Assembly: GCF_004571175.1 (NCBI RefSeq)
Contig: NZ_CP038273.1
Span: forward strand, 1,550,001-1,614,000
Reading direction: 5' to 3'
Source: Legionella israelensis
GTDB taxonomy: Bacteria > Pseudomonadota > Gammaproteobacteria > Legionellales > Legionellaceae
DNA: 64,000 nucleotides
Position 1 is the first letter of the stretch, and each line of letters begins with the position of its first letter. This document shows, piece by piece, positions 54,007 to 63,839 of this stretch. The position numbers were made by a program, and so were the translations under genes. The notes under the pieces are model-generated. The model ran no database searches. It saw only the letters and a program-made list of their open reading frames with translations, and was not told the DNA's origin.

Positions 54007-54753
54007 ATGATGCCATTTGCACTTTTTTTTATCGTTATACTTGTTTTATTGCTTGCCTCCATGTTTCGAGTTCTGCGTGAATATGAGCGGGGGGTCGTTT
54101 TCATGCTTGGGCGGTTTTGGCGAGTCAAAGGACCTGGTTTGATTATCATTATTCCAGTTTTACAGCAAGTTGTGCGAGTCGATTTGCGCACTTTTGTCAT
54201 GGATGTTCCAAGTCAGGATGTCATATCTCGCGATAATGTCTCGGTCAGAGTCAATGCGGTGGTTTATTTTAGAGTGGTTGATCCCCAATATGCCATCGTT
54301 CAAGTGGAAAATTATTTTGAAGCCACAAGTCAGCTGGCACAAACGACTTTACGTTCTGTCCTTGGGCAACACGAACTCGATGAAATGTTGGCTGAAAGAG
54401 AGAAGCTAAATAGTGACATCCAGAAAATACTTGATGCACAAACCGATAACTGGGGTATTAAAGTATCAAATGTGGAAATCAAACATGTCGATATCGATGA
54501 GAGTATGATTCGCGCTATTGCTAAACAGGCTGAGGCGGAGCGTGAAAGAAGAGCGAAAGTCATCCATGCTGAAGGAGAACTACAAGCTTCTGAAAAATTA
54601 TTAAAGGCTGCTCAAGTTCTTGTGCAAGAACCTCAATCCATGCAGTTGAGATATTTACAGACTTTAGCCGGAATTGCCGGAGATAAAACCTCAACGGTTG
54701 TTTTTCCTGTTCCCCTTGAGCTAGGAGATATTTTGCGAAAATTTTCTGAATAA
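54007..54753 (+). CDS. SPFH/stomatin-like membrane protein (slipin)
   Basis: N-terminal membrane anchor ([20 protein letters not shown]), then the SPFH domain: [100 protein letters not shown]. 248 residues. It is adjacent to the NfeD-type protease, the known partner. ATGs at 54007 and 54010 follow AAGGAGATAC. Confidence 0.95.
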   Translation: MMPFALFFIVILVLLLASMFRVLREYERGVVFMLGRFWRVKGPGLIIIIPVLQQVVRVDLRTFVMDVPSQDVISRDNVSVRVNAVVYFRVVDPQYAIVQVENYFEATSQLAQTTLRSVLGQHELDEMLAEREKLNSDIQKILDAQTDNWGIKVSNVEIKHVDIDESMIRAIAKQAEAERERRAKVIHAEGELQASEKLLKAAQVLVQEPQSMQLRYLQTLAGIAGDKTSTVVFPVPLELGDILRKFSE

Positions 54754-54772
54754 AAATATAATTGCTTAGATA

Positions 54773-54914
54773 CTCATGTTACGCAGCACAGTATTTTTTA
54801 GAACATTTAGACGCATTTTGAAATTTAAAAGCGCAGTTTACATGGAGTAAATGAGCATTTGAAATTTCAAAATGCGTCCAAAGATGCAAAAAAGACGTAG
54901 CTGCATAGCATGAG
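54773..54914. mobile_element. MITE-like palindromic element (142 bp) with 7-bp target duplication
   Basis: The element is one long imperfect palindrome: the left half from CTCATGTTACGCAGC and the reverse complement of the right half, CTCATGCTATGCAGC, stay alike to the centre, including a perfect 17-bp pair (54810-54826 with 54862-54878). TTAGATA flanks it on both sides at 54766-54772 and 54915-54921. No ORF inside. Terminal inverted repeats, target duplication and lack of a gene fit a miniature inverted-repeat transposable element mobilised by an IS elsewhere; the RNA would fold into a long hairpin. Confidence 0.7.
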
Positions 54915-54942
54915 TTAGATATTGAATGTAATCAAACAGGAT

Positions 54943-56454
54943 ATGATTATGTATGAAGATTTGCGCTTAGCTTATAAAGCTAATCATCTCCCGGGTATTC
55001 AGCTAGGCTCCATTTTATTGAATGGCCATGTTTTACCGGAATCTCCGGTAAATCTGGTGTTGAAATCATTCAATCGTCATGGACTTATAGCCGGCTCAAC
55101 AGGAAGCGGCAAAACGAAAACCATGCAGGTATTGGCAGAGCAATTATCTTTATCTGGCGTACCCAGTCTTGTTATGGATATCAAGGGAGACGTTTCCGGA
55201 TTGGCCGTGCCCGGTGAAGACAGTGAAGTTTTGCGCTCACGCAACCAATCCTTAAACCTTGATTACGTACCTCGTTCCTTTCCTGTAGAGTTATTGACAC
55301 TAGAAGAAGACAAGCCTGGCGTTCCTGTAAGAGCCACCGTACAAGATTTTGGCGCTATGATATTTTCACGCATGCTCAATTTAAATTCTACCCAGACCGG
55401 AGTTATGACTGTTTTATTTGAATATGCCAAAGATGAACACATTGAACTGATTGACTTAAACGACATAAAAAATTTATTGCAGTTTTTACAATCTGAGGAA
55501 GGTGAAGCCGCCATTGAAAAGCAATATGGACACATCTCTTCTTCCTCCATCGGAACTATCCTGCGTCAACTGATTGAGCTGGAATCCCAGGGAGGAGACT
55601 CATTTTTTGGTGAACCGGCTTTTGATGTGCTTGATTTAATAAAAACCACGTCTCAAGGCACAGGTGTAATTTCCATTTTACGTTTAATGGATATGCAGCG
55701 TTATCCAGGCTTGTTTTCAACATTTATGCTGAAACTGTTAAACGATGTTTATCATAAATTTCCTGAAATCGGTGATACTGAAAAACCAAAATTGGTCATT
55801 TTTATTGATGAGGCCCATCTGATTTTTCATCATGCCAGCAAAACCTTAATGAGCACATTGGAAATCATGGTGAAACTCATCCGCTCTAAAGGTGTAGGAT
55901 TGATTTTTTGCACACAGATTCCCAATGATATTCCTGAAACGGTATTAAGTCAGCTAGGGTTGAAAATTCAGCATTCATTACGCGCCTTTACGGCAAAGGA
56001 TCGTAAGGCAATGAGGTTAATTGCGCAGAACTTCCCTCCTTCAAGCTACTACCAAACCGAACATCTTCTAACCTCTCTGGGCATTGGAGAAGCACTGGTC
56101 ACTGCTCTTGATGCTAAAGGTCAACCAACCCCCTTAGTACATTGTTTAATTCGTGCGCCCGAATCAAGAATGGGATTACTTACTACAGAAGAAATTCAGC
56201 AGCAAGTTGCACGCTCCGAACTTTCGTCGAGATATGCAAGAAAAAATAATCCACGTTCTGCCAATAAACGTTTTGACCAATCAAGCGTGGAAAAGCCCAG
56301 CTCCCCAAAAACGACATCTGAAAGTAAATCTCCAACCATGATTGATCGCTTGAGCAAAAACACGCTCTTTCGTCAGGTTATAAGACAAATTTTTCGTGAT
56401 TTAACACGAGCTGTTTTATCGGTGCTTGGCATTAAAAAGAAACGGAAAAAGTAA
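54943..56454 (+). CDS. HerA-like ATPase (DUF853/YjgR type)
   Basis: P-loop FtsK/HerA-like ATPase: Walker A GLIAGSTGSGKTKTMQ, then VMDIKGDVSGLAVPGE, ATVQDFGAMIFSRMLNLNST, Walker B LVIFIDEAHLIFHH and GLIFCTQIPNDIPETVLSQL, LRAFTAKDRKAMRLIAQNFP. The C-terminus is basic (KKKRKK). 503 residues, as in the family. The ATG at 54943 follows CAGGAT; the MITE-like element ends 29 bp upstream and probably displaces or supplies promoter sequence. Confidence 0.9.
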   Translation: MIMYEDLRLAYKANHLPGIQLGSILLNGHVLPESPVNLVLKSFNRHGLIAGSTGSGKTKTMQVLAEQLSLSGVPSLVMDIKGDVSGLAVPGEDSEVLRSRNQSLNLDYVPRSFPVELLTLEEDKPGVPVRATVQDFGAMIFSRMLNLNSTQTGVMTVLFEYAKDEHIELIDLNDIKNLLQFLQSEEGEAAIEKQYGHISSSSIGTILRQLIELESQGGDSFFGEPAFDVLDLIKTTSQGTGVISILRLMDMQRYPGLFSTFMLKLLNDVYHKFPEIGDTEKPKLVIFIDEAHLIFHHASKTLMSTLEIMVKLIRSKGVGLIFCTQIPNDIPETVLSQLGLKIQHSLRAFTAKDRKAMRLIAQNFPPSSYYQTEHLLTSLGIGEALVTALDAKGQPTPLVHCLIRAPESRMGLLTTEEIQQQVARSELSSRYARKNNPRSANKRFDQSSVEKPSSPKTTSESKSPTMIDRLSKNTLFRQVIRQIFRDLTRAVLSVLGIKKKRKK

Positions 56455-56572
56455 CTCAATTGTTTTCTAGCAGGGACTGTTATACAACGACCAGATTTAA
56501 GGGGGTTCAGCTTACGAAAAAACTTCTAATTTGCGAATGCCTTTATGTCGAGATTCATCTTAATAACTCATG

Positions 56573-56989
56573 TTAATAAGAAACAATCTCAGGCAATGTT
56601 TTTGCTTGTTCTATCCAAGTTTCAAGTTGATTGAGGCTTGGCATATGCTTTACTAATCTTATTTTCTGATTAGCCAGTTTCAACTCTTCCAGAAGATGCT
56701 CAGCATCGCTCTTTGCCAGCGCAGCAGCCGATTCTATCCCAGTATTTACCAATAATTCAGCAAATTCATCACCAATTCCTTTTATACGTGAGAGATCAGC
56801 CTGACTCGTCCATTTTAAAATTAACTTTACATGAATTCCGGTTTGTTCAGCAATTTGTTGGCGAGCTTTTCGATCTGAACAGATTTTTAAAAGCTCCTCC
56901 TGATCTTCTATGCCTGCATTTTCCATCAGAGAAGCGTGCTTTACACTAATGTTTTCTATTTGATTCAGTTTACGCATGCGAGGCCCCAT
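56573..56989 (-). CDS. DUF4332 helix-hairpin-helix protein
   Basis: A 138-residue protein with repeated helix-hairpin-helix units: MRKLNQIENISVKHASLMEN, AGIEDQEELLKIC, then DLSRIKGIGDEFAELLVNTG, ESAAALAKSDAEHLLEELKL. DUF4332 proteins bind nucleic acid through such motifs; no pathway is known. Minus strand, alone between the HerA-like gene and the transporters. Confidence 0.88.
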   Translation of the reverse strand: MGPRMRKLNQIENISVKHASLMENAGIEDQEELLKICSDRKARQQIAEQTGIHVKLILKWTSQADLSRIKGIGDEFAELLVNTGIESAAALAKSDAEHLLEELKLANQKIRLVKHMPSLNQLETWIEQAKTLPEIVSY

Positions 56990-57098
56990 GATCTTCCTGC
57001 TTCAAATTTAGTATAGTTATCTAAAATATAATTTGCGAACGACTGGTTCTGGTTGTTTACCCTCGTGAGGCTCAGACCCTGCATATTTAATCGGAGTT

Positions 57099-58346
57099 TT
57101 AATATAAAAACAGATAATAAACAATGACATTGATGACGGTAAGGGGGATACCAAAACACATGAACTGCCAAAAATTAAAAGCATGCTTTCCTCTTTTTTC
57201 CGTGTTTTGTATGATAATAATATTGCTGGCAGCACCTAATATTAACATATTGCCCGCAATGGTGCTGGCCATAGCTAATAACAAATAATGTTGCGCGGAC
57301 GTTTTAGCAAGCAAGGGCAAATATAGCGCAACTAAAGGCACATTTGATATCAATTGACTTAATAGCAGACTAACCCAGATGATGGTGGATTTTGCCGTAA
57401 TCTGTAGATGACTTGCTTGAATAACATTCTGGAAATATCCAGACAACCAGACTGCTTCCATAAACACAAACAAGGCAATAAAAAAAACTATCGTGTGCCA
57501 GTCAATTTTACGCATCAGCGAAAATCGTTTATGACTAAACAGGATTAAAGGACTGGCCGCCAGCAAAGCTATCATGCTGAATGAAAGATGTATCGGATAG
57601 CCAGACAATGAAAAAGTAATCTCGCTTAGGATAAGTAACAACATAATGCCTAAAGACAGCTTAGCAAGAAAAGCAAGATGCCTATCAACAACAATATCCG
57701 TATTCAGTGAAACATGTCTTATCTCAATATTGAGCATGTCGCGAAAGCAAAACCACATGTAAAAATATAAAATCAGCAGACATATGAGAGTGGGAATGAA
57801 CAGATGCTGAAAAAACAACATAAAAGGATTCGTCATCTCCATGGCAATTAACAAATTTTGTGGATTGCCGATAGGACTGGCGATACTGCCAATGGTAATG
57901 GAAAAAGCCAATGTCAATAATAAAGGAATCAATGGGAGTTTAATGCGCTGGTGCAGCAACAAAATAGCCGGCGTAGCAATGATCGCTATGGTATCATTCA
58001 TTAAAAGCATGGATGTAAAGCTGGAAAATACGATCAAAAGTGCAAGAATCCATTTTACATTGGTGAATCGCTGCATAAGTTTAAGCATTTTCTGCTCTAA
58101 GTAATTGCTTTCTTCCAGCGCCTGACCAATAATAAAAACGCCCAGCAAATAAAAGATAACATCGAGATTTACCGCTCTTATCGCCTGCATCAAACCAATT
58201 TGTCCTGTGATTAAAACCAGCAAAGCTGCAAGCGTCATGATGAACCAAATGGGCAAATGAAGACTGCCAATTTTCCGGAAGCTGATGCCTAAAAAAACAA
58301 AAAATAAAACAATGATGGGAAGGGGTGGATGATCAAAAACACTCAT
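57099..58346 (-). CDS. SLC13/ArsB-NhaD-type anion or cation transporter
   Basis: A 415-residue inner membrane protein with about 11 membrane helices and two repeat signatures of the ion transporter superfamily: FTSMLLMNDTIAIIATPAIL and, in the second repeat, LLLSQLISNVPLVALYLPLL. Also SIASPIGNPQNLLIAMEMTN. Substrate not determined (dicarboxylate, arsenite or Na+). Stop/start overlap of 4 bases with the upstream MFS gene, so the two form an operon. Confidence 0.88.
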   Translation of the reverse strand: MSVFDHPPLPIIVLFFVFLGISFRKIGSLHLPIWFIMTLAALLVLITGQIGLMQAIRAVNLDVIFYLLGVFIIGQALEESNYLEQKMLKLMQRFTNVKWILALLIVFSSFTSMLLMNDTIAIIATPAILLLHQRIKLPLIPLLLTLAFSITIGSIASPIGNPQNLLIAMEMTNPFMLFFQHLFIPTLICLLILYFYMWFCFRDMLNIEIRHVSLNTDIVVDRHLAFLAKLSLGIMLLLILSEITFSLSGYPIHLSFSMIALLAASPLILFSHKRFSLMRKIDWHTIVFFIALFVFMEAVWLSGYFQNVIQASHLQITAKSTIIWVSLLLSQLISNVPLVALYLPLLAKTSAQHYLLLAMASTIAGNMLILGAASNIIIIQNTEKRGKHAFNFWQFMCFGIPLTVINVIVYYLFLY

Positions 58347-59584
58347 ACCTCATAACCATGACTTTCGGTAAATGGCTGCAGATTTTTAGCGCGTGTTTCC
58401 GGGATGGTGAAGAAAAAGAGCGCCAGGGCCATCAGTGCGATGACCACCAGAACATAAAATGCGGCACTAAAGCCATAATAATCAACAATATATCCGCTGA
58501 TTAAAGTGCTCGCCGCAGCTCCTATGGCCTGCAATGTGCTGAGTGCCCCTAATGCCGTATTATAATGTCCTGAGCCTCGAGTCATGTCCGCTGTAACGAT
58601 GGGAAAAAGTGCGCCATATATACCGGCTCCAACCCCATCAAGTAATTGCACAGCCAGTAAATAATAAGGATCACTGGATAAAGTAAATAGGAAGCCGCGA
58701 ATAGGCAATGCAATAAATGCCAAAAGAAAAAGTGGCTTTCGCCCCCAACAGTCCGCTTTTTTACTGACCAGAATGGCCATGAAAAACATAATAAATTGTG
58801 CGCTGATAATACTTCCTGATACAAACAAAACCGATGATTTATCGTGTTGTTTAAGAGCGATTTCTTCACCGATGAGAATAAGCATGGCGGCATTAGCCAG
58901 ATGAAACAACATAATGGAGATGCCAAAAAACAATAATTTTTTATTCGTCAATAATATTTTGAAACCAGGTAATTTCTCCTGAGGACTATCCGTCAGCAAA
59001 CCACGGGCTTGACGATGATCAATTAATGCTTTATTGAGTGATAAGGCGCTTATCACAGCAGCCACCGCCATAATAGCAGTAAACCAGAACAAGGAATGCA
59101 GGCCAACATAAAAACCGAGAATAGCAGCCATAATGGAAGCAAAAATATTTCCAGCATGATTGTATGCTTCATTACGCCCTACTTGCACAGCGTAAAACTG
59201 CGGGCCAACTGTTCCCAGAGTCAGAGCCGCAATCGCGGGAGGAAAAAAAGCAGCAGCAGCGCCAATAATGGCTTTATTGATCGCCACTGAATAAAATTGA
59301 GGGAAAAACTGTATGCAAAGAATAGCTATGGCAATGGACAGGCTACAGAGAATAAAAATACCTCGCTTAAAGCGCGTCCTATCTATAATCATGCCAGCAG
59401 GCGTTTGCAACAATAAGGTGGTAACACCTGCAATGGTCATCACAAGACCAATTTGACCGCTCTCCCATTGATGGTAGGAAAGAAGATAAATTGCAAGAAA
59501 AGGACCAAGTCCATCTCTGACATCAGCAAGAAAAAAATTAATGCCGGCTAAAGGCGCCCGTATTGCCGTTGAGGTCATTATCAA
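58343..59584 (-). CDS. MFS transporter
   Basis: A 413-residue major facilitator with twelve predicted helices: N-terminal FFLADVRDGLGPFLAIYLLS, the A-motif-like loop GMIIDRTRFKRGIFI, and the second-half VSKKADCWGRKPLFLLAFIA. It overlaps the SLC13-type gene by ATGA. Substrate unknown; MFS proteins with this start are often drug or siderophore exporters, and an LbtU-type porin lies 155 bp upstream, but a functional link is inference. Confidence 0.9.
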   Translation of the reverse strand: MIMTSTAIRAPLAGINFFLADVRDGLGPFLAIYLLSYHQWESGQIGLVMTIAGVTTLLLQTPAGMIIDRTRFKRGIFILCSLSIAIAILCIQFFPQFYSVAINKAIIGAAAAFFPPAIAALTLGTVGPQFYAVQVGRNEAYNHAGNIFASIMAAILGFYVGLHSLFWFTAIMAVAAVISALSLNKALIDHRQARGLLTDSPQEKLPGFKILLTNKKLLFFGISIMLFHLANAAMLILIGEEIALKQHDKSSVLFVSGSIISAQFIMFFMAILVSKKADCWGRKPLFLLAFIALPIRGFLFTLSSDPYYLLAVQLLDGVGAGIYGALFPIVTADMTRGSGHYNTALGALSTLQAIGAAASTLISGYIVDYYGFSAAFYVLVVIALMALALFFFTIPETRAKNLQPFTESHGYEV

Positions 59585-59739
59585 AGGGCTAAAATAATTA
59601 TTTTTTTCAATTTAACATAGAGTTATAAAAAATAGAAATTTTAGCGCATGTTTCCCAGAGCAAATCATACTTTGATAATATTATGCCTTATTTACGCGCA
59701 AGCGGGCGGAAATCTGTTTTTTTCCTTGCCATATTTTGC

Positions 59740-61287
59740 TCAGAAATAAACACCGATTTGTGCCAGTATGGCATCTTCGCTTCCGCCTCGACCCACCACA
59801 GGTAAGTTTGCTGTTCCTGCAGGTGCCGCTCCATTAGCAAATTCAGTTTTTTTATAATTAATATCATGCCGATATTCTAACGTTTCAATTGTGTCCTTCC
59901 ATAATGAAATGTTAAAAACACCGCTAATTCGACGTTCCGGAAGATTAAGAGCAAGTGCCTGACGTGTTAATTGATAGCCGATTCCAATGGATGCCGGCTT
60001 ATCAAATGCCTTGAAAGTCATGCCTGCTTCAAACTGAGCAGCCTGTGGTTTTGCACCTCGGCCATTAAAGCTCAAATCCTGAGGCCGAAAACGTTTAGCA
60101 GCACCGACCCATTCGGCAGTAAAATTGTATCGATCTATACTGATGTTTCCATGAACATTAGCACCTGGAATTTTACGTACTGCTTCAGAACCATTGGTAA
60201 CAGAACCGAATCCACCAAAAGTGGTAAATGGTGTCACGCCTGTATTCTGCATGCCAGCCGAATCGTTAATTGAATTGATATATCCTCCACCTACTTCCCC
60301 GGCAACATCTCCATGACTGAACGTATAACCGGCATTTACACCGCCTACACCGGATTTTCCTAAAGTCGTTTCGCCTCTGAAACCATATACGGAAGCAAAG
60401 AGCCCGGTGTCTGTTTGAGATTTATATCCTAAGATAAACGGGCGAGATTTTGTACGTGCTAATAATAAAGTTAGGGGAGAACTGGCCATGGCAGAAGAAT
60501 AACGACCAAAAGGAACAAAAAGCTGTCCTGCTGTGAAATAATAAGGCGTCTTGTCCAGATTTCCGATATTAATAAAACCCATGTTCAAATTGAACACGGA
60601 ATTGTTGACTCTTGGACCACCTACAGCAGGAGGTGACTGATCGTAAGTAATGGCCATAAAGGCTTCAACGTTTTCATTTAAAGCAGCAGCCACATCCAAC
60701 TCACTGGTACCTAAGGTCAAATCGGCTGTTTCTCTATGTTGTTCAAAGTTTAAAATGGCTACAGGCTGAACAGCGCCGCTTAAAGAGATAATTGGCATAT
60801 AAGGGACAGGGTAGCCCATTCTTTGGTAAGCTCTATATAACCTTCGCCGTTGCTGCATCAAGCGGATATCACGGTTAATACTTGAAATATTTACGATATA
60901 ATCCGAACCATCAAAAGCAGGCCTTTCTCCAAGATAAGGAGAAGAAACAACAGGTGTACCTGCAATATAAGTTACCACATGCTCATCAACCAGCAATGCC
61001 GTTGGATAAAAATTGAGAGATTCTGGATGCCCATCAAAACTATGCACAGAGACTACGCTTCCATGATAGCCTCCAGACCCGCCTTTAACCTTCTTTACAG
61101 AAGGTTTTGCCGCTACAGATTTTACTGTATTTTCTGATATTTTTTTCTGTAACTGTTTAAGTTGTGCTTGTAGCGTCTGTGTCTGTTGTTTTAATTGCTG
61201 GATTTCATCTTGCAATTGCTGTTGGTCAGTAGCATACAAAGGGGCCGACGACAAAGCCAGGAATAAAAGAATTCTGTTCAACCTCAC
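59740..61287 (-). CDS. LbtU-family siderophore porin
   Basis: Outer-membrane beta-barrel of the family of L. pneumophila LbtU, the legiobactin uptake receptor, which works without TonB. Signal peptide 1-19 (LLFLALSSAPLYA), a periplasmic coiled coil (QQQLQDEIQQLKQQTQTLQA), then a barrel with NFEQHRETADLTLGTSELDV, LDKTPYYFTAGQLFVPFGRY and the terminal phenylalanine (LAQIGVYF). 515 residues. Whether this copy binds legiobactin or another ligand is unknown. Confidence 0.92.
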   Translation of the reverse strand: MRLNRILLFLALSSAPLYATDQQQLQDEIQQLKQQTQTLQAQLKQLQKKISENTVKSVAAKPSVKKVKGGSGGYHGSVVSVHSFDGHPESLNFYPTALLVDEHVVTYIAGTPVVSSPYLGERPAFDGSDYIVNISSINRDIRLMQQRRRLYRAYQRMGYPVPYMPIISLSGAVQPVAILNFEQHRETADLTLGTSELDVAAALNENVEAFMAITYDQSPPAVGGPRVNNSVFNLNMGFINIGNLDKTPYYFTAGQLFVPFGRYSSAMASSPLTLLLARTKSRPFILGYKSQTDTGLFASVYGFRGETTLGKSGVGGVNAGYTFSHGDVAGEVGGGYINSINDSAGMQNTGVTPFTTFGGFGSVTNGSEAVRKIPGANVHGNISIDRYNFTAEWVGAAKRFRPQDLSFNGRGAKPQAAQFEAGMTFKAFDKPASIGIGYQLTRQALALNLPERRISGVFNISLWKDTIETLEYRHDINYKKTEFANGAAPAGTANLPVVGRGGSEDAILAQIGVYF

Positions 61288-61681
61288 AAAAAAACTCCTG
61301 ATTATTTTTTTTACATCCTCTCATGTTTGGAAGCAAGATTATAGCGTTTTAGCCAAGTGATGACCATGCTTTTGAGTGCGCAAAATTAAACAATCTGAAA
61401 ATTTAATCGCTCATTTCTTTGTAGAGGATATTTTCTGAACGCAATTGGGAGTTTTCATAGATAAATTTCAGCATTTCCTGGACGTTGAATGATTTAAATA
61501 GGCACAGCCTAAAGCCAGTCCTAGCTTTGGATAAGATGATAGAAAGATAAGTTAGCTGCCATGAGAAGAGTTTATACATTATTAAGGCAATGATATGGAC
61601 TCTGGTCTAATAAATGACCGCAGAACAAGAGAACAAAGCAAAAACAGAAAAAATTTATCTGTATCATTTCAAATAGCACGC
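61288..61681. other. intergenic stretch without a gene
   Basis: About 394 bp between the LbtU-type porin and the outer-membrane cluster. No frame with a ribosome binding site and no structured RNA recognised. The right part probably holds the promoter of the porin gene. Confidence 0.4.
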
Positions 61682-61705
61682 AAAAAAGCCCATTAAAAAA
61701 TGGGC
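61682..61705 (-). terminator. intrinsic terminator after OMP 1
   Basis: GCCCATT-AAAA-AATGGGC hairpin with six A on the plus strand (T on the transcript), 36 bp after the stop of the gene at 61741-62706. Confidence 0.85.
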
Positions 61706-61740
61706 TTTTGTTACTTTTCATGGTTCTTAAAGAATAGATG

Positions 61741-62706
61741 TTAAGCATACCCAACCCATTTGGCGCCCAAATAGGGGCCATAAAGTCCGTAATCACTATT
61801 GGTGGGAGTGCCTGTAGCATTTAAACCGCGAGTTTGCAGAGCATTAAAATAATTCACAGCCTGGTAACCAGCTTCGAGATTTAACACACCCTCAGCCATT
61901 GAAAAGGCATAATTGACACCAAGCTTAGCCTCAAGGCTGGGAACCACCATTTTTTTGCTGCCATAATTGGCCACGGGGATTAAGTCATTCGAAAAAAGAT
62001 AACCATCACTGAAACGACCCGTGCCATACAATATGGACATTGCTGAATTGGCCGTTACACTAAATCCGTCAGTCAGATTATAAGCGTAATCGATACCTAT
62101 TACAGGACCAACGCCATTAAAATCTGTATTATGATATTGGCGCACGGCTCTCACTCCAGCAGCAACAAGTAGCGTCGGAGTAATTAAAAAGTTATTGCTC
62201 GCATCCACACGTATATCAGCATATTGTAAACCGCCATAAAAACGTATGTTTTTAAATAGACCAACATCTGTATGTTGTCCCATCACAAGATTAACTTGAT
62301 CAAATTGGTTATCAATCCGTAGTACATAAGGAATATTCAACGCAATAAAACTTTCGTTGAGCGGAATTAACCCATTAAAACCACCATGATGATCACCAGT
62401 ATCATAGTGAATCCATGTCATTGTTATATCATTTCCGGTGGAAAAATGGTAGGAACCTTCCAGGCGAAAGGCCCAGTCCCAATCATTGTCAGCATCGCGA
62501 TAGAAACCGTTTTGCGCAAGTCCATAAACGTAATCAGCATCAAAAGCGGATTTCAAGTATAGGGCCTGCACACCTATATCCCATTTTTTCGTTTCACAAG
62601 GTACTGTAACATTCCCCTGCAGACAAGCTTTGCTCCCGGGCATCCCGGCTAAAGCAAAGCTGCTGGCAGCTAATCCTAAAGCAGTCAAGATTGTTTTTCT
62701 TAACAT
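61741..62706 (-). CDS. Legionella outer membrane protein (MOMP-like) 1
   Basis: A 321-residue Legionella_OMP family barrel: signal peptide MLRKTILTALGLAASSFALA, the conserved start [39 protein letters not shown], then strands with YAFSMAEGVLNLEAGYQAVN, and the ending GPYLGAKWVGYA. MOMPs are abundant Cys-linked porins that also bind complement C3. The ATG at 62706 follows GGAGTTGAT; the frame stays open upstream. Second of three tandem relatives, each with its own terminator. Confidence 0.93.
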   Translation of the reverse strand: MLRKTILTALGLAASSFALAGMPGSKACLQGNVTVPCETKKWDIGVQALYLKSAFDADYVYGLAQNGFYRDADNDWDWAFRLEGSYHFSTGNDITMTWIHYDTGDHHGGFNGLIPLNESFIALNIPYVLRIDNQFDQVNLVMGQHTDVGLFKNIRFYGGLQYADIRVDASNNFLITPTLLVAAGVRAVRQYHNTDFNGVGPVIGIDYAYNLTDGFSVTANSAMSILYGTGRFSDGYLFSNDLIPVANYGSKKMVVPSLEAKLGVNYAFSMAEGVLNLEAGYQAVNYFNALQTRGLNATGTPTNSDYGLYGPYLGAKWVGYA

Positions 62707-62721
62707 ATCAACTCCATTTTC

Positions 62722-62755
62722 AAAAAAAAAAGCCCACCAGAAGTACTGATGGGCT
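62722..62755 (-). terminator. intrinsic terminator between OMP 1 and OMP 2
   Basis: AGCCCA-CAG / CTG-TGGGCT hairpin (62731-62755) with nine A at 62722-62730 on the plus strand, in the direction of the minus-strand gene 62779-63672. Confidence 0.85.
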
Positions 62756-62778
62756 TTGTTTGTCAAAAAAACTGACAA

Positions 62779-63672
62779 TTACACATTACCAATCCACTTC
62801 AGACCAAGATAAGGACCATGCATAGCAAAGTCAGTTTCTCTTACATTATTATTGATTCCGACGTGTTGAGCATTGAAGTAGTTAACCACCATGTAACCAC
62901 CGTCCAGAGTCAGGTTACCAGTAGCCATAGGATAGCTGTATTTAGCACCTAATTTGGCTTCCAACTCAGGAACTACAGCGTTTTTAGAACCATGGAAACC
63001 ACCTGCACCGAGCAAACCGAAATTGGTATTGATATCGAAATCACTGGTACCTATCAATATTGCTGCAGCGGCGTTTCCATAAATGGCGAAACCATTACCC
63101 CAGTCATAAGACATGTCAATACCGGTTCTTGGACCAAAACCATCAAAACTTGTGTTGACGTGAGTACCTCTTACACCGAAGAAACGGCTACGGAAGTCAT
63201 GCTCAATTCTTACATATTGAACACCGGCATGGAAACGGATGTTTTTATATTCACCGAAATCAACATGCTGACCGAATTCACCATTAACCGCATCCCATTT
63301 AACATCAGTATTAAAGGTTACGAAAGGATTAGCTCTGTGATCAAAATCATTGTCAAAGTGATACCAGTTAATGTTGATGTCATTTCCTGTGCTGAAGTGA
63401 TAAGAACCTTCCAGCTTAAAGCCCCAATCCCAATCACCGTCTATGTCATGATAATAGGTATGATTGGCAAAATCAGTTCTGGAACCAGCATAGCCCCAGT
63501 CAGCATCATAAACAGGTTGCAAATATAAGGCGGTGATACCAAAATCCCAAGCAACTGTTTCACATGGAACAGTGACATTACCTGGGGTGCATACCGGACC
63601 CATCGTGCCAGCGAATACTGCACTGCTACCTAAAGCAAGAACAGCTACGGCTGTTTTTTTCAAATTTAACAT
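62779..63672 (-). CDS. Legionella outer membrane protein (MOMP-like) 2
   Basis: A 297-residue paralogue of OMP 1: signal peptide [60 protein letters not shown], then [20 protein letters not shown] and the end [30 protein letters not shown]. Very similar at DNA level to the partial gene at 63840. Both Cys of the N-terminal region (PVCTP, VPCE) are present, fitting disulphide-linked porins. Confidence 0.94.
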   Translation of the reverse strand: MLNLKKTAVAVLALGSSAVFAGTMGPVCTPGNVTVPCETVAWDFGITALYLQPVYDADWGYAGSRTDFANHTYYHDIDGDWDWGFKLEGSYHFSTGNDININWYHFDNDFDHRANPFVTFNTDVKWDAVNGEFGQHVDFGEYKNIRFHAGVQYVRIEHDFRSRFFGVRGTHVNTSFDGFGPRTGIDMSYDWGNGFAIYGNAAAAILIGTSDFDINTNFGLLGAGGFHGSKNAVVPELEAKLGAKYSYPMATGNLTLDGGYMVVNYFNAQHVGINNNVRETDFAMHGPYLGLKWIGNV

Positions 63673-63839
63673 GCTTAATCTCCACTTTTTTTATTATTAA
63701 ATTTCCGTTCATTACTCATTCAAGAAGAATCAGTAACAGTACGCATTCTTCGCTCTAACCAAGAACGTACCTGGATAAATTATCCAACTGGACTTTACTA
63801 AAGTCAACAGTATTACTGAAATTTCTTAAATTTTTAATA

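Noticed and set aside
62992-63528. 178-codon plus-strand ORF opposite OMP 2
   Set aside because: Antisense shadow of the outer membrane protein gene, Thr/Ile-rich composition from reversed codons, no start signals.
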